Source of the DNA: Rachicladosporium sp. CCFEE 5018
Taxonomy: Eukaryota > Ascomycota > Dothideomycetes > Cladosporiales > Cladosporiaceae
Reading direction: 5' to 3'
DNA length: 64,000 bases
Assembly: GCA_002077045.2 (NCBI GenBank)
Contig: KZ111207.1
Span: forward strand, 1-64,000
The notes below the pieces were generated by a model. That model searched no databases. It was not told where the DNA came from and saw only the letters and a program-made list of their open reading frames with translations. Of this stretch, positions 32,751 to 43,809 are shown in pieces; positions within the stretch are counted from its first letter, which is position 1, and each line of letters opens with the position of its first letter. The translations under genes were made by a program, and so were the position numbers.

Positions 32751-35629
32751 TCACTCGAGACTACCAGTCAGCCTTAGGTCCCTCGAACTGGCACCCACAG
32801 CCACCACTTTAGCTCCATCCCTGACGACCCAGTCCTGCGCACCAGTATCCCAATTCGCCACGTCCCTTCGCCTAAGTACAAATTCCACCTGCTTCTTCTC
32901 TCCAACCCCAAGAGCTACCTTCTCAAACCCCCTCAGTACCCTTACAGGATCATACGCCCCACCATGAGAGATATACAGCTGCGCCACTTCAGCGCCAGCC
33001 ACGGCACCGGTGTTAGCAATGGAGACGCAGACTTTGTACAGCGGATCCCAAAGTCCTGCATTACCGCCTGAGGGACCTGATGAAGGCGCGTGAGCGAAGC
33101 TCGAGCCATCTAGCGCGCCCTCGGAGATGAACTTATTGTCACCATAACCCGGGGCGCCGTACGCGGCCGACAGATTTGTAGAGTTGAGGTACGGGTAGAT
33201 GAACAGCGGGATCCTCGTCAAATTTGCTGGAAACAGATGGGCAGACGGATCCTTGTCAACGCTGCCATACGTCGGCGCCGAGTCCGCAGAACCAGTGGAA
33301 GGCGTGTAAGCAGCAGCGTCGAGCTTGGTGATCGTCAGGTCAGAGTAAGTGAAGTTCGTGTAGCTAAGCCCGAAGCCGAATTCGTAGGTCGGAGTGAGAT
33401 TGCGGTGATCGAAGGCGCGGTAGTCGACGAAGACACCTTCTTGGAAATTGAACTGTGGGACGGGCTGATTGGGCGTGTAGAGGACGTCGGTGCCGTAGTC
33501 GGATCTGGCCTTGCCTGTCGTAAACGGCAGTTTCGCAGATGGGTTGACCCGACCATAGAGTACGTCGGCGATAGCGTCGCCGCTTTGCTCTCCTGGGAGA
33601 CCAGCCCAGAGTATTGCGGTAATGTTGGGATGCTGCTTGTACTGCTCTATTTCCACTGCGCCCACGGAGTGGATCACCAGTACTGTGTTGTTGCAATTTT
33701 TGCTGACATTGCCAATCATGGCATCTGCGCCTTGCCAGAGTGTCAAGTTCTTGCGATCGCCAAAGTTGTTCTCGATATTGACGAAGCCTTCTCCCGAGTC
33801 AGCGTTGGCGAAGACTATGCACACGCCAGCTACGTCGTTAGTGCGACGTGCCAACGCTGCTATCTGTGTAGCAGCGCTGTTATTTGTGATTGACTCGTAA
33901 GAGCCGTAGTGCGAGACGACCTCGTTCTGTAGGGCTGTGTCGGGCGAGACCTGGTAAGGTGCCTGCGCTTGGCCACTACCCCAGCCGACGATCAGGGTGC
34001 CTGTGTCGCAGTTGTGGTTCCGGCAGCCATTGGGACCGAGGGGGTTCGATCCGGCGTCCTCTCCGAACACACCAGTCAGTCGTTCCTTTCCGGTGAGAGG
34101 CAGTACTCCGTTGTTCTTCAGCAGCACAGTCGATTCGGCTCCGATCTGCCTGATCAGTGCCCCGTGCTCTCTGCGCACATCGACATGCTGATTGACGATC
34201 TTAGTACCCCACTGCGGTCCCACATGGAAGTGAGTGCTACCAAAGGTGTCGAAAGTCCAGCTCTGGAAGTTTGGCTCCTCAGTCACCTTTGTATCACTTT
34301 CAACAAAGTACCAGGCCGCGACGATACGCACAGCCATGTCATCGAGTCGCCACTGCGGTACAGTTCCGTTCAGAAACGCGATTGTGAGATTTGGGCCAAA
34401 GTAGCTGATCCCATCATCAAAGACAATGTCACCAGCCATAGTCATATCAAGTCCAGCAAGTACCGAGCTGACACCTCCGAGCGTGGCTTGCCAATCACTC
34501 ATCACATACCCTTGGAAACCCAACTCGTTCTTCAACACTTGATTGAGGAGGTACGAGTTCTGGCACGCTGCGCTCTGATTGACGAGATTGTACGAGCACA
34601 TCACTGATGCTACGCCCGCCTTCACAGCATCCGCGAAGGGCCAGACATACAGCTCGTGCAGGGTCTGATCGTCGATGTTGGAAGAGCCCGGTTCTGTAAT
34701 GTTGAATCCGTACGTGCGTGCTTCGGGGGTCTGGCGGAAGTGCTCCTGTTCCTGAGCGATGAAATGCTTGGCGCACGCCTGGACACCGGTGGACTGGATA
34801 CCCTGGATGGAGGTTGCGAAGAGTTGGCCAGTCAAGTATGGGTCGGGCGAGAACTGTGCTCTGTCAGATTGAAGATCTCTGTTATCTTCGGATACAGCCT
34901 ACGCCTTCCCAATTCCGCCCACCCTCAGGCGATCGCCCAAGAGGTCCAGCAACAGGTCCGAGCAAGACGTTGATGCCCTTGTCTCTGTTTTCGAGACCCA
35001 TGGCCTCTCCTCGGGCGTATGCGAGATCTCGGTCCCAGGTGGCGGCTACATTGACACCGGCTGGGAACAAGGAGACGAAGCTGACTACATCAGTGCGATT
35101 TTCAGAGAACTAGCGGGTCCCGCGGCTTACTCAGTATACCTCACGCCCACAGGTGAGTCCTGCAAACATAGCGCCTTGAAGCCAAGCCTGGGCACGCTTC
35201 CCGTCTGGCCGACGCAAGACTCGAGCTGCCATCCCGTTCCTGTAGTGCGTGTCAGCAGACACTTCGTCTCAAGGCCCCTCTCCTCGACATAAAAAGACCT
35301 ACCCGTAGTCAGGTTGACCTTCTCCTCCAAAGTCAACTGCCCGACAAACTCTCTCGCCTTTACATAAGCGTCCGCCCACTCGCCCTCGCCAGATCCCCAT
35401 GGACTCGGGTAGCGAGGTGGTGAGACTTGGTTGGACTGCGCACCAAGGACTGCGGCGGGGTTCGGCGAGACGCCAGTTCTGTAGGTGACGTTTGGGAACT
35501 ATCATGGACTTAGCAAGGGAGGTCAAGGACCGCACGGGCAGATGACTATACCGGAGCGCCATTGTTACCGAACTGCGCCAGAACTGGCGAAGCGGCTGCT
35601 AAGCAGCAAAGAGGCGCGAAGAGACGCAT
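32751..35629 (-). CDS. GH3 beta-glucosidase, secreted
   Basis: Five exons on the minus strand: 35629-35552, 35498-35303, 35239-35131, 35080-34903, 34853-32751. All four introns (49-63 bp) have GT...AG and consistent phase; the sum is 2664 bp, 887 aa. A signal peptide (MRLFAPLCCLAAASPVLA) leads to QLTLEEKVNLTTGTGWQLES, QDSPVGVRYTDFVSLFPAGV, LGPVAGPLGRSPEGGRNWEG, CAKHFIAQEQEHFRQTPEAR and the nucleophile block GYVMSDWQATLGG (Asp). A GH3 C-terminal domain (ILWAGLPGEQSGDAIADVLYGRVNPS) and a fibronectin-III-like domain ending LRLTGSLE follow. Length and blocks match the fungal extracellular beta-glucosidase I clade that hydrolyses cellobiose and other beta-glucosides. No lesion seen. Confidence 0.92.
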
Positions 35630-36493
35630 AGCGGAAGACAGACAAGGGAGAAGAGTTTTGGAAGGAAAAGACTCGAAACTGCAGAGGACAGACTGGTAGG
35701 AGGAGGAACCTAAAGCCATGTTACTGTACATGTACCTCCACAGGCTCCCTACCGCTCTCGCGTACACTTCAGCCCAGTAAATTGAAGATAATCCTACTGT
35801 ACCTGATGTTGCTTGGCAGAGTCACAGAACCTTCATGCGGAGTGCATGAGGCCAAGCCTTTGGCTGCTCGTGTAAGCCGGAGACAAGAAACGATCCCTCC
35901 TACTGGCCTGTTCGGGGTCTGCAGAAGTGGAGGGATTCAGATGCCTGTCGGTCTCGCGTCTGCGGGTATGCAAGGTACTGAAGCTCTTGCGTCACGATGC
36001 GACAGGGCATCACCTAGTTATATTGACCAGGGCCGAGCACGCGGCGTGCAAGCAATTCGGTCTGCGAGAGGCGCTCAGGCTTTCTCGATGGTGGATAAGA
36101 GGCGACTACTGGTCGACATGGGCCATAGCTATGGAGGCTTTGCGTCTAGTCGGTGCGCCAAGACACGCGAATGTACATCGTGCGATGCGTACGGTAGATC
36201 GATGTTCGTGAAGTCAGCTGCGGAGAGTGAAGTGGAGTCAAACAGCCGGCAGAATGTCAGGGTCGGGGAGTGCGGGCCTCGCAGCCGAGTGCATTCTGAC
36301 TGCCTTAGGCACTCCATCTTGCTCAACATCAACGTACTGCACGCCTCTCGATTTTACACAAGCGCTCAGAGCATTGCCGATGACGATGTGAAAATCTAGC
36401 AGTGGTAAGTACGCTATACATGCGCTCATCTACGCCATGCTCGAGGAACCTGCTCTTCAGGCAGCAAGAGCACCAAGGCGTCTCCTCTCAGCT
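35630..36493. other. Intergenic between GH3 and asparagine synthetase
   Basis: No supported gene. A plus-strand frame of 205 codons (35782-36399) is Ser/Arg-rich and lacks any conserved block. 35630-35770 is the GH3 promoter; the sequence near 36493 is the asparagine synthetase 3' end. Confidence 0.5.
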
Positions 36494-38395
36494 CTACTCC
36501 TCCTCCTTCTTTCCCCCCTCATAAGCAGCATCATGCACCCCAATAGCCCTCCCACTCGGATCCGTAACCTTACTCCAAGTCGGCGTCCACCGCATAACCG
36601 TACTCGCGCAGTAAGGCGGGAAATGCTCGTCGAACATACATCTATACCAGTACCCCTCCTTGCTGTCTGGGAAATCCTCCCATGTCGGGTGCTCTCGCTT
36701 CATCTCCTCAAGCTGCATCTGGTTATCACTGATGAGCTTAGCAGCCTCGTCTTTGAGCCCGTCGATCCAGCCGTAGCCGACGCCATCGGAGAACTGCTCT
36801 TTCTGCCGCCACAGGATGTGTTCGGGGAGATAAGGTTTCGAGCCGGGAGGGAGGGAGGTGGGGTCAAAGGCTTTGCGGAGGATGTATTTCTCTATGCGAG
36901 AGGGCTTGTTGATTAGTTTTTCGGTTGGGTCGATGTTCATAGCTACTTCGAGGAACTCTTTGTCCAGGAAAGGCACGCGGGCTTCGACGCCCCAGGCTGA
37001 GGTGGATTTGTTCGCGCGCAGGCAGTCGGCGAGATGGAGGTTCTTGACGCGTCGGACAGTCTCCTCATGAAATGCTTTCGCGTCGGGTGCGTTGTGGAAG
37101 TAGAGGTACCCGCCGAAGATCTCGTCTGCGCCTTCGCCAGAGAGCACCATTTTGACGCCCATGGCTTTTATCTTGCGGGAGAGGAGGAACATGGGCGTTG
37201 AGGCGCGGATCGTCGTGACATCGTACGTTTCGAGGTGGTAAATCACATCAAACAGGGCGTCGAGGCCTTCTTGGATGGTGAAGGTGAGGGAGTGGTGTTT
37301 TGTGCCCAGAAAGCGCGCGACTTCTGCTGCGGCTTTGCCGTCTGGAGAGCCCGGCAGACCTATCGAGAAGCTGTTGAGTTGCGAAAGGACGGGGACGGAG
37401 TTGAGGTGGTATTCTTCGTCTATGCCGGCGAGTTCGTCCGAGTCTCGTTGCGTGGCGCCGTTGGCTGCGCCATTCTCCTGAGGACTGCTGACGCCAGACT
37501 CGCGGATCTGCTTCGCGTACTCGCGTTGTAGACGAAGAGTTTCTCGTTGTGCGATCGAGGCGACCAGCGAGCTATCCAACCCTCCTGATAGGAGTACACC
37601 GTATGGCACCTCAGCCATCAAACTCTTCCTCACTGACCGCTCGAACGTCTCTCGAAGCACCTTCAAGTCGAGCTTGTTGGTAGGGATGTTGGTTGGCTCC
37701 ATAAGCCACTTGGGCGTGAAGTATCTTGTCAGCGAGTCGGTCTTGCTATCGTACACGTGTCCTGGCGGGAAAGCCTGGATATCATCGCACACGGGGTGCA
37801 AGCACTTCAGCTCGCTGGCAAAGTACACTGCGCCTGGCGTTTCTGACGAGCGACCAATGTAGAATGTGGTGATGCCAATTGGGTCGCGAGCAGCGATGAT
37901 CCTATCCTGCTTCTTGTCATGCAGTACCCAGCTGAACATGCCATCGAGGAATTTGGGCGCATCGATGCCATGCTCTTGGTACAGTGGGATGATGACTTCG
38001 CAATCGGAATGGGTCTTGAAGGGGTATGGTTTGCTGAGGTGGTTGCGGAGGATGCGGTGGTTGTAGATCTCGCCGTTGACTGCGAGGGAGATGTCGCCGT
38101 CGGGGCTGAGGAGAGGTTGGGATCCGGTATCTGGGATTGTCAGACATGCCAGATCGGGAGGAGAGCATTGAGTCACTCACCAACACCGACAATGCTCAAT
38201 CGCTCGTGTACGAGGATTGTGTTGTTGGCTGTGTGGTTGCCACTCCAATCTGGTCCACGGTGCTTAACCTGCTTGCCCATGCGAATCGCGGTGGATCTGA
38301 ACTTCTGCACATCGGGATGACTGCGAGCTTGTCAGTGTGCGCCAGTTGGTCGCGTGCTGCACAACTCACTGGTGGCACGCGAAGATGCCGCACAT
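36494..38395 (-). CDS. Asparagine synthetase (glutamine-hydrolysing)
   Basis: Three exons on the minus strand: 38395-38370, 38320-38181, 38130-36494, with introns of 49 and 50 bp, total 600 aa. Exon 1 gives MCGIFACH; Cys2 is the glutaminase nucleophile. Exon 2 carries KHRGPDWSG and VHERLSIVG; exon 3 has DISLAVNGEIYNHR, ARDPIGITTFYIG and the ATP-pyrophosphatase loop VPYGVLLSGGLDSSLVAS. Then come LSGEGADEIFGGYLYFH, the TSAWGVEARVPFLDKEFLEV block, and an end in WTKVTDPSGRAIGV-like sequence (WSKVTDPSGRAIGVHDAAY). It converts aspartate, glutamine and ATP to asparagine in the cytosol. All catalytic blocks are intact; the two short 5' exons are needed for a correct N-terminus. Orthologue of yeast ASN1/ASN2. 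Confidence 0.95.
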
Positions 38396-39279
38396 ATTGG
38401 CTATGTATGTTGAGGGTGAGGAAGAGCAGCTTCAGGGCTGCAACAATATCGCCAACGGCGAGTGCCTTGTACAGTGTGACTCGCGATATGACTGTTTGCC
38501 TAGGGCGCGCCGAGACAACCTCAACTTTTTGGCGATATCAATTTATCCCACCTCCGTCATCGGCTAAGATAGCGAATCTCAGGAATGCTGTGCTGCCAAG
38601 AGCTGTCTCGACTCTTCCAATCAGCTTTTGGATGTGCTCTATCACACAAGACGGACACCTCACCACCACTAGAAGGCGATCTACTAACGACGATGGTGAG
38701 GCTGCATTGACTGCTCTCCAGACATCCTTCAAAAATTGAAGCCCACCTCCCGACATGCATGGCAAGCGACAGGAGTTATATCTCGGAGGTCATCGGACCG
38801 AGCCTCAAGCCTCTGCAGATCAGCATGCCATGCATTGGACATTGGCGACGGGTGATGTTGGACAATACACCCCACGATTGCCATTGATATGACGCGAGGC
38901 CAGAGCAAGACATCAACTCCGTCTACTACGAGCGGACGAATGTTGTCTGATATGCCACGGTAGCTGGAGTGGTCCGGATTGAAAGGGAGTACAGCACGCG
39001 TGGAGCCGCAGGCTTTCCAGATTGCTTCCAACTCACGTTCCACTTCGTCAACACACATGCACAACGCATTCCCACCGACCCATACACACTTCAACATAGC
39101 ATTACTAGCCCAACGAATGTCTGGATCCAAGCATCGATACTCTGACAATTCCCACAGCCTACTCGCTACATCATCAGACGCGTCACATACTAGCTCAGCC
39201 CTAACATATAGGCACCCACGAAGCCACAATGTCAACACCATAGACCTCCTCTTCGCCCTTCTTTCTCAAAGCAGCAATC
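38396..39279. other. Divergent intergenic region; weak minus-strand frame
   Basis: It lies between the divergent asparagine synthetase and RhoGAP genes. A minus-strand frame of 170 codons (38729-39241) with several Cys/Trp residues is open, but has no domain and would start only 38 bp from the RhoGAP ATG. I leave it uncalled. Pyrimidine-rich sequence precedes 39280. Confidence 0.4.
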
Positions 39280-41640
39280 ATGCGCTCTGCCCTGGCAACC
39301 CTCTCGACCCGCCATGCAGTCCGCCAGCAGAACCGCAACCGCAGTGCTTCTCTCTCCGCCCTTCCCCCAACTCCAACATCCCCCTCCTACGACTCCTCCC
39401 TCGCAGCCATAGCAGCCTCGATCCTCTACCTGAATCCCTCACGCTCTTCCACCAATCTTCCGATCTACATCGTCAACGCCGCCGCCTTCCCCTCAGCCTT
39501 CGATCTCGACTACGACTCCCTGCTCCCATACGTACTCGCGCGATTACCCAGCGAAGAGGAGCTGATAGCCGGCCAGGAGTATGAAGTCATCTTCTTCGCT
39601 GGCGGACAGGTGGAAGGAGCGACAAGTGGAGACAAGGAAGAGGGCCCCGGGCTGGGATGGTGGGTACTGGCTTACCAGAAGCTGAGCCGGGCTACGAGGA
39701 AGAAACTGCAGAGGCTGTATATTGTGCATCCGAGAACGTGGGTCAGAGTGCTAGTTGGAGTTTTCGGGACAGTGGTGAGCCCGAAGTTCAGGAGGAAGAT
39801 CATGCATGTCAATTCGTTAAGTGGGCTGGCGATTCATTTGCCGATCGAAAAGCTCTTGATACCACCCGCGGTGTACCTGCATGATCGCAAGATCGCGCCG
39901 GAGATCGATGTACCATACGCTGGAGCGGGGAGGAGGGCGTTTGGTGCTAGAAATCCGCTGCCGAGAAGCTTGGAAACGGGGAAGACCCGATTACCCAGAG
40001 TGCTGAGGGAGACAACATCATTCCTATTGATGGACTCGTGCGTCAAGATCGAGGGCATCTTTCGCGTACCGCCGCACTCTGTGCTTGCAGGTTGTGTGAA
40101 GGAGGCTTATGATCGTGGGCAGCAGTGGGTCGTTTGGAAGGAGAAAGGCACAGATCCACGCCAGAGGCGATCCGCGATCATGGTGCAGCCTGGGATCGAC
40201 GAGAAGCTGCTTAGAGAGATTCGACTAGAGGATGCGTATGGAGTGCACATGGCGGCTAGTCTGATCAAGATGTGGTACAGGGAGCTGAGAGATTCCATAA
40301 TCCCGGAGATGAGCTACCCGTACCTGCGCGAGCACTTCGAAGACCCTCGAAACCCAGTAAGGTCGGAAGACCTCGTGGACCTACTGCTGCCTGCATCACC
40401 GGAATCGCCTCTGTCATCGACCAGTCGCGAGATCCTTACCCGCCACCTCCTCCCAACTCTCCACGCTGTCTCACTTCAAGGGGAGCACAACAAGATGGAC
40501 CCGGACAATCTCGGCATCTGCTTTGCGATGGCCCTGCTATGTGGTTCGAATCAACTTGAAGACGCACGTATGACTAAGACCATACAACGAATACTCAGCA
40601 CAGCTATCGAGACGTGGCCAGAGCTCCGAGAAGGCATGGGACTCACCGAGGAAGAATTCTACGCAGACTTGAAGCCTCCCTCTGATAGTCGGGAGTACGA
40701 GGATCCGCTACACGAGCACCGCATGCACCGTCGCTCGGCTGAGGATGATATGGAAGGGCACAGCATTCAGATGTCAGAGGAAGACGGCAGTTCCCCACAT
40801 GAGATGAGGCAAGAAACCGGCATAGTGACACAACAGGCTCCCACTCTGCCTCCGCGGCCCGTCCGCTCACGAGCAGCTTCCATCGCGGAAGCCGCAAGCC
40901 TCGGCGCCACTACAGAGGTGCCACGGCGGAAGCCTGCTCCTCCGATCCCAGCACCACCGCGTTACTCGACGATCTTCCACGACACTCCGAGAAGCGAGGA
41001 ACCCGCTGAGATGGCTGCACCAGGACCAGCGAACGGGATGGCAGGGTTGTCTCTCACTCAGATCTCGGCTGAGGAGAACGCGAAGAAGGGCTTTCCTCCT
41101 TTGCCTGAGCCACAGGCACCACATCCTGCGCTGATCAGCGTACCGAAGAGGAAAGCTGTTGTGCCTGATGGGCCTCCATCTCAGTCCGCATCGCGCAGCA
41201 CGTCAGGCACTTACTCTGCTGCCTCATCGCAGACCGACGGCGCGGCAGACCCTTTACCACCTGTGTCCGAGAACGGCTTCGCAAAACCCACGTGGGCGGC
41301 ATCAGCCCGACCTCTCGCCGGACTCCGACCGATCACCATGGTCGTATCTTCCAATGACGGGCAGAGCAGCCAGAACCTGCCCAGGGTCAGAGGCCCCAGC
41401 CCCGGCCTCCTGAAACGAATCAATAGTCTCGAGACCGGCGCCACAAGCGGAGGAGGCTGGAGCGCCGGCGGAAGGCTGGAGGGACTGGATGAGCAGAGGA
41501 GAGGACTTGGTGGAGATCTCGACAGGCGGAAACTGAATCTCAAGAAAGCTAGTGTGGAGGACTTGAGACGGTTGTATGAAGAACGGGCGGGGCTGGGAGA
41601 GGTGTTGGTTAGGGTTGGGAGGAGGACGGCTACGAGTTGA
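39280..41640 (+). CDS. RhoGAP protein with N-terminal CRAL-TRIO-like domain (Ecm25-like)
   Basis: A single exon of 786 aa. Residues about 45-205 form a Sec14/CRAL-TRIO-like module (YIVNAAAFPSAFDLDYDSLL, QRLYIVHPRTWVRVLVGVFG, RKIMHVNSLSGLAIHL). Residues about 236-455 are a RhoGAP domain with the arginine-finger segment VKIEGIFRVPP (Arg262), AASLIKMWYRELRDSIIPE and DNLGICFAMALL (equivalent to the NLA-x-x-F-x-P region). The remaining 330 residues are Pro/Ser-rich and disordered with PALPPRPVR-type SH3-ligand sequences (TLPPRPVRSR; RKPAPPIPAPP). The architecture matches fungal Ecm25-type proteins in polarity and cell-wall control. The GIFRV in place of GIFRISG is within the range of this subgroup. 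No introns or lesions. Confidence 0.88.
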   Translation: MRSALATLSTRHAVRQQNRNRSASLSALPPTPTSPSYDSSLAAIAASILYLNPSRSSTNLPIYIVNAAAFPSAFDLDYDSLLPYVLARLPSEEELIAGQEYEVIFFAGGQVEGATSGDKEEGPGLGWWVLAYQKLSRATRKKLQRLYIVHPRTWVRVLVGVFGTVVSPKFRRKIMHVNSLSGLAIHLPIEKLLIPPAVYLHDRKIAPEIDVPYAGAGRRAFGARNPLPRSLETGKTRLPRVLRETTSFLLMDSCVKIEGIFRVPPHSVLAGCVKEAYDRGQQWVVWKEKGTDPRQRRSAIMVQPGIDEKLLREIRLEDAYGVHMAASLIKMWYRELRDSIIPEMSYPYLREHFEDPRNPVRSEDLVDLLLPASPESPLSSTSREILTRHLLPTLHAVSLQGEHNKMDPDNLGICFAMALLCGSNQLEDARMTKTIQRILSTAIETWPELREGMGLTEEEFYADLKPPSDSREYEDPLHEHRMHRRSAEDDMEGHSIQMSEEDGSSPHEMRQETGIVTQQAPTLPPRPVRSRAASIAEAASLGATTEVPRRKPAPPIPAPPRYSTIFHDTPRSEEPAEMAAPGPANGMAGLSLTQISAEENAKKGFPPLPEPQAPHPALISVPKRKAVVPDGPPSQSASRSTSGTYSAASSQTDGAADPLPPVSENGFAKPTWAASARPLAGLRPITMVVSSNDGQSSQNLPRVRGPSPGLLKRINSLETGATSGGGWSAGGRLEGLDEQRRGLGGDLDRRKLNLKKASVEDLRRLYEERAGLGEVLVRVGRRTATS

Positions 41641-41938
41641 TAATGAGGGCACTCGGGCGTTTTTGGTAGAGGGATGGGAGGCATGATGAGGCTTGTTTAG
41701 ATACCCTGGGAATTGCATGCGAGACTATTCAATTATGATGTACTTTGTCCATTGGACTCTGTTCCGATGCCGCTGTGTGACCCCACAAAAAAGTTCCAGC
41801 TCCATCTCGACTCACATCATGCATTCTAGCTCCCATGACGATCTAGAACCGTGCGATATTGTCACCCTTCTTCTCTCACACATCGCTCTTCCTCTGATAC
41901 CTCACCCCTTAGACTGAACTCGATCAACACCGCCTATC

Positions 41939-43210
41939 ATGTCTACCTTCGGCTCCCACTTCCGCGTCACAACCTACGGCGAGTCCCATGGCTTATCCGT
42001 CGGCTGCATCATCGACAATTGCCCGCCAGGTCTCCAACTAGATGCCTCACGCGACATTCAACCGCACATGAACCGCCGCCGTCCAGGCCAATCCGCTCTT
42101 ACAACCCCTCGGGCTGAGAAAGACAGAGTGGAGATCCAATCTGGCACAGAGAATGGCATCACGCTGGGCACACCCATCGCAGTGAAAGTCATGAACGAAG
42201 ATCAACGGCCTAAAGACTACGGCGAAGGCGCAGCGGAGGGGACAATGGACAGGTTCCCGCGGCCGAGTCATGCGGACTGGACGTACCTTGAGAAGTACGG
42301 CGTGAAAGCCTCGAGCGGAGGCGGGCGGAGCAGCGCGAGGGAGACTATCGGAAGAGTAGCAGCGGGTGCTGTGGCGGAGAAGTTTCTGCGTGAGGCGTAT
42401 GGCGTCGAGATCGTGGCGTTTACTAATAGCGTTGGGTCTGAGCATCTCTTCCCGGCTACGAAGGAGTGGCCAAGCTGTGCTACGAATCCGAAGTTTCTGG
42501 AGTTGTTGGAGAAGGTCACGAGGGAGGAGGTCGACAACCATCTGCCCGTACGGTGTCCAGATGCCAAAGCGGGGGAGAGGATGGAGCAAGTTATTCGCGA
42601 TTTCAAGGAGCGGGAAGACAGTATTGGCGGTACCGTCACTTGTGTAATCCGCAACTGCCCCTCGGGTCTCGGCGAGCCTTGTTTCGACAAATTGGAGGCG
42701 AAGCTTGCTCACGCTATGCTCTCGATTCCAGCTACGAAGGGCTTCGAAATAGGCTCTGGATTCGGCGGCACGGAGATCCCAGGCTCGATCCACAACGACG
42801 CCTTTATCCTCGCGCCTGCCCTTCCTCCATCGACGAACCCAACTCACGCCGCTCTGAACCGCCCTCGCCTGACAACGAAGACCAACAACTCCGGCGGCAT
42901 ACAAGGCGGCATCACGAACGGCGCGCACATCTACTTCACCGTGGCCTTCAAGCCGCCTGCCACTATCGGTCAGGCACAAGAGACCTACTCTTACGGCTCC
43001 GAGAAGGGTATTCTCGAAGCGAAGGGACGGCATGATCCTTGTGTGATTCCGAGGGCGGTGCCGATTGTAGAGGCTATGGCTGCGCTTGTGGTGATGGATG
43101 CTGTTATGGCGCAGAATGCGAGGAATGCTAGTAGGGCGTTGTTGAGGCCGCTGGAGGGAACGGTGCCGGTTGATCAGGGGGGGCAGAAGAATGCTGTGAA
43201 TGGGTCGTGA
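41939..43210 (+). CDS. ARO2: Chorismate synthase
   Basis: A single exon of 423 aa starting MSTFGSHFRVTTYGESHG, the canonical N-terminus. Further signatures: GCIIDNCPPGL, GTPIAVKVMNEDQRP, RPSHADWTYLEKYG, SGGGRSSARETIGRVAAGAV, GSIHNDAF, TKTNNSGGIQGGITNG and RHDPCVIPRAVPIVEAMAAL. It converts 5-enolpyruvylshikimate 3-phosphate to chorismate, the last common step of the shikimate pathway; fungal enzymes also reduce their own FMN. It ends LEGTVPVDQGGQKNAVNGS, a slightly extended tail. The 298 bp upstream are pyrimidine-rich, as expected of a strong housekeeping promoter. Intact. Confidence 0.97.
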   Translation: MSTFGSHFRVTTYGESHGLSVGCIIDNCPPGLQLDASRDIQPHMNRRRPGQSALTTPRAEKDRVEIQSGTENGITLGTPIAVKVMNEDQRPKDYGEGAAEGTMDRFPRPSHADWTYLEKYGVKASSGGGRSSARETIGRVAAGAVAEKFLREAYGVEIVAFTNSVGSEHLFPATKEWPSCATNPKFLELLEKVTREEVDNHLPVRCPDAKAGERMEQVIRDFKEREDSIGGTVTCVIRNCPSGLGEPCFDKLEAKLAHAMLSIPATKGFEIGSGFGGTEIPGSIHNDAFILAPALPPSTNPTHAALNRPRLTTKTNNSGGIQGGITNGAHIYFTVAFKPPATIGQAQETYSYGSEKGILEAKGRHDPCVIPRAVPIVEAMAALVVMDAVMAQNARNASRALLRPLEGTVPVDQGGQKNAVNGS

Positions 43211-43809
43211 GGGTGAGGCAGGGGTGGGTAAACTTGTGGGTAAAAAAGCATAGCGTGGAGTTCAGCTGAGCTATATTACAAAAGGCGGGACTTGTACCGG
43301 ATCATCCATATGTTCGATGCCTTCCAAGGACTCTGCGCATCTCGAGGGATTTCCGTCTTTCAAGAGCTCTATTTGTGGCTGCTACCACACATGCTTACAT
43401 GGAGTGTTCTACTAGCCAGGAGCCGTCACCAACTCCAGTCGCCAACAGCGTCACAAGTCGGGGGAAGCTCTGTCTCTCAGAGTCTCGGCGCCTGAGAAGT
43501 GTCTAATACTGGAATAGATCGTGTCGTGTCTATGAAAGTCGAGATGCGGTGTCTCGAGCCTCCTGTCTCTGGTGAGTCGAACAATGCAAGTCAATCCGCC
43601 ACTCGACGAGAGTACGCAGCCCACGCGAGTATATCACTACAATTTCTACCTCTCGTATTGTCCTTTCGTTCTTCTCCAGTCTGGTACTCATACATTTCCT
43701 TCACCCTTAAACTTTCGATCATTTCTTGCACATACCGTTCAAGCGATACAACACTCTCATCTCGACTTCATTCCTCGAAATCCAAAAGCTCACCACAACC
43801 GCCACAGCA
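43211..43809. other. Intergenic, promoter of the basic protein
   Basis: No gene seen. From about 43640 the strand is CT-rich (TTCTACCTCTCGTATTGTCC), a common feature of fungal core promoters. Confidence 0.45.

Noticed and set aside
33969..34607. A 212-codon plus-strand frame
   Set aside because: Antisense to GH3 beta-glucosidase exon 5.
35782..36399. A 205-codon plus-strand frame between GH3 and asparagine synthetase
   Set aside because: No conserved block, low-quality composition, and no promoter or intron signals; probably chance.
38729..39241. A 170-codon minus-strand frame
   Set aside because: No domain; its ATG would be 38 bp from the RhoGAP start, inside that promoter. Kept only as a note.
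42047..43033. A 328-codon minus-strand frame
   Set aside because: It is antisense to the fully conserved chorismate synthase gene; GC-rich codon use creates open antisense frames.
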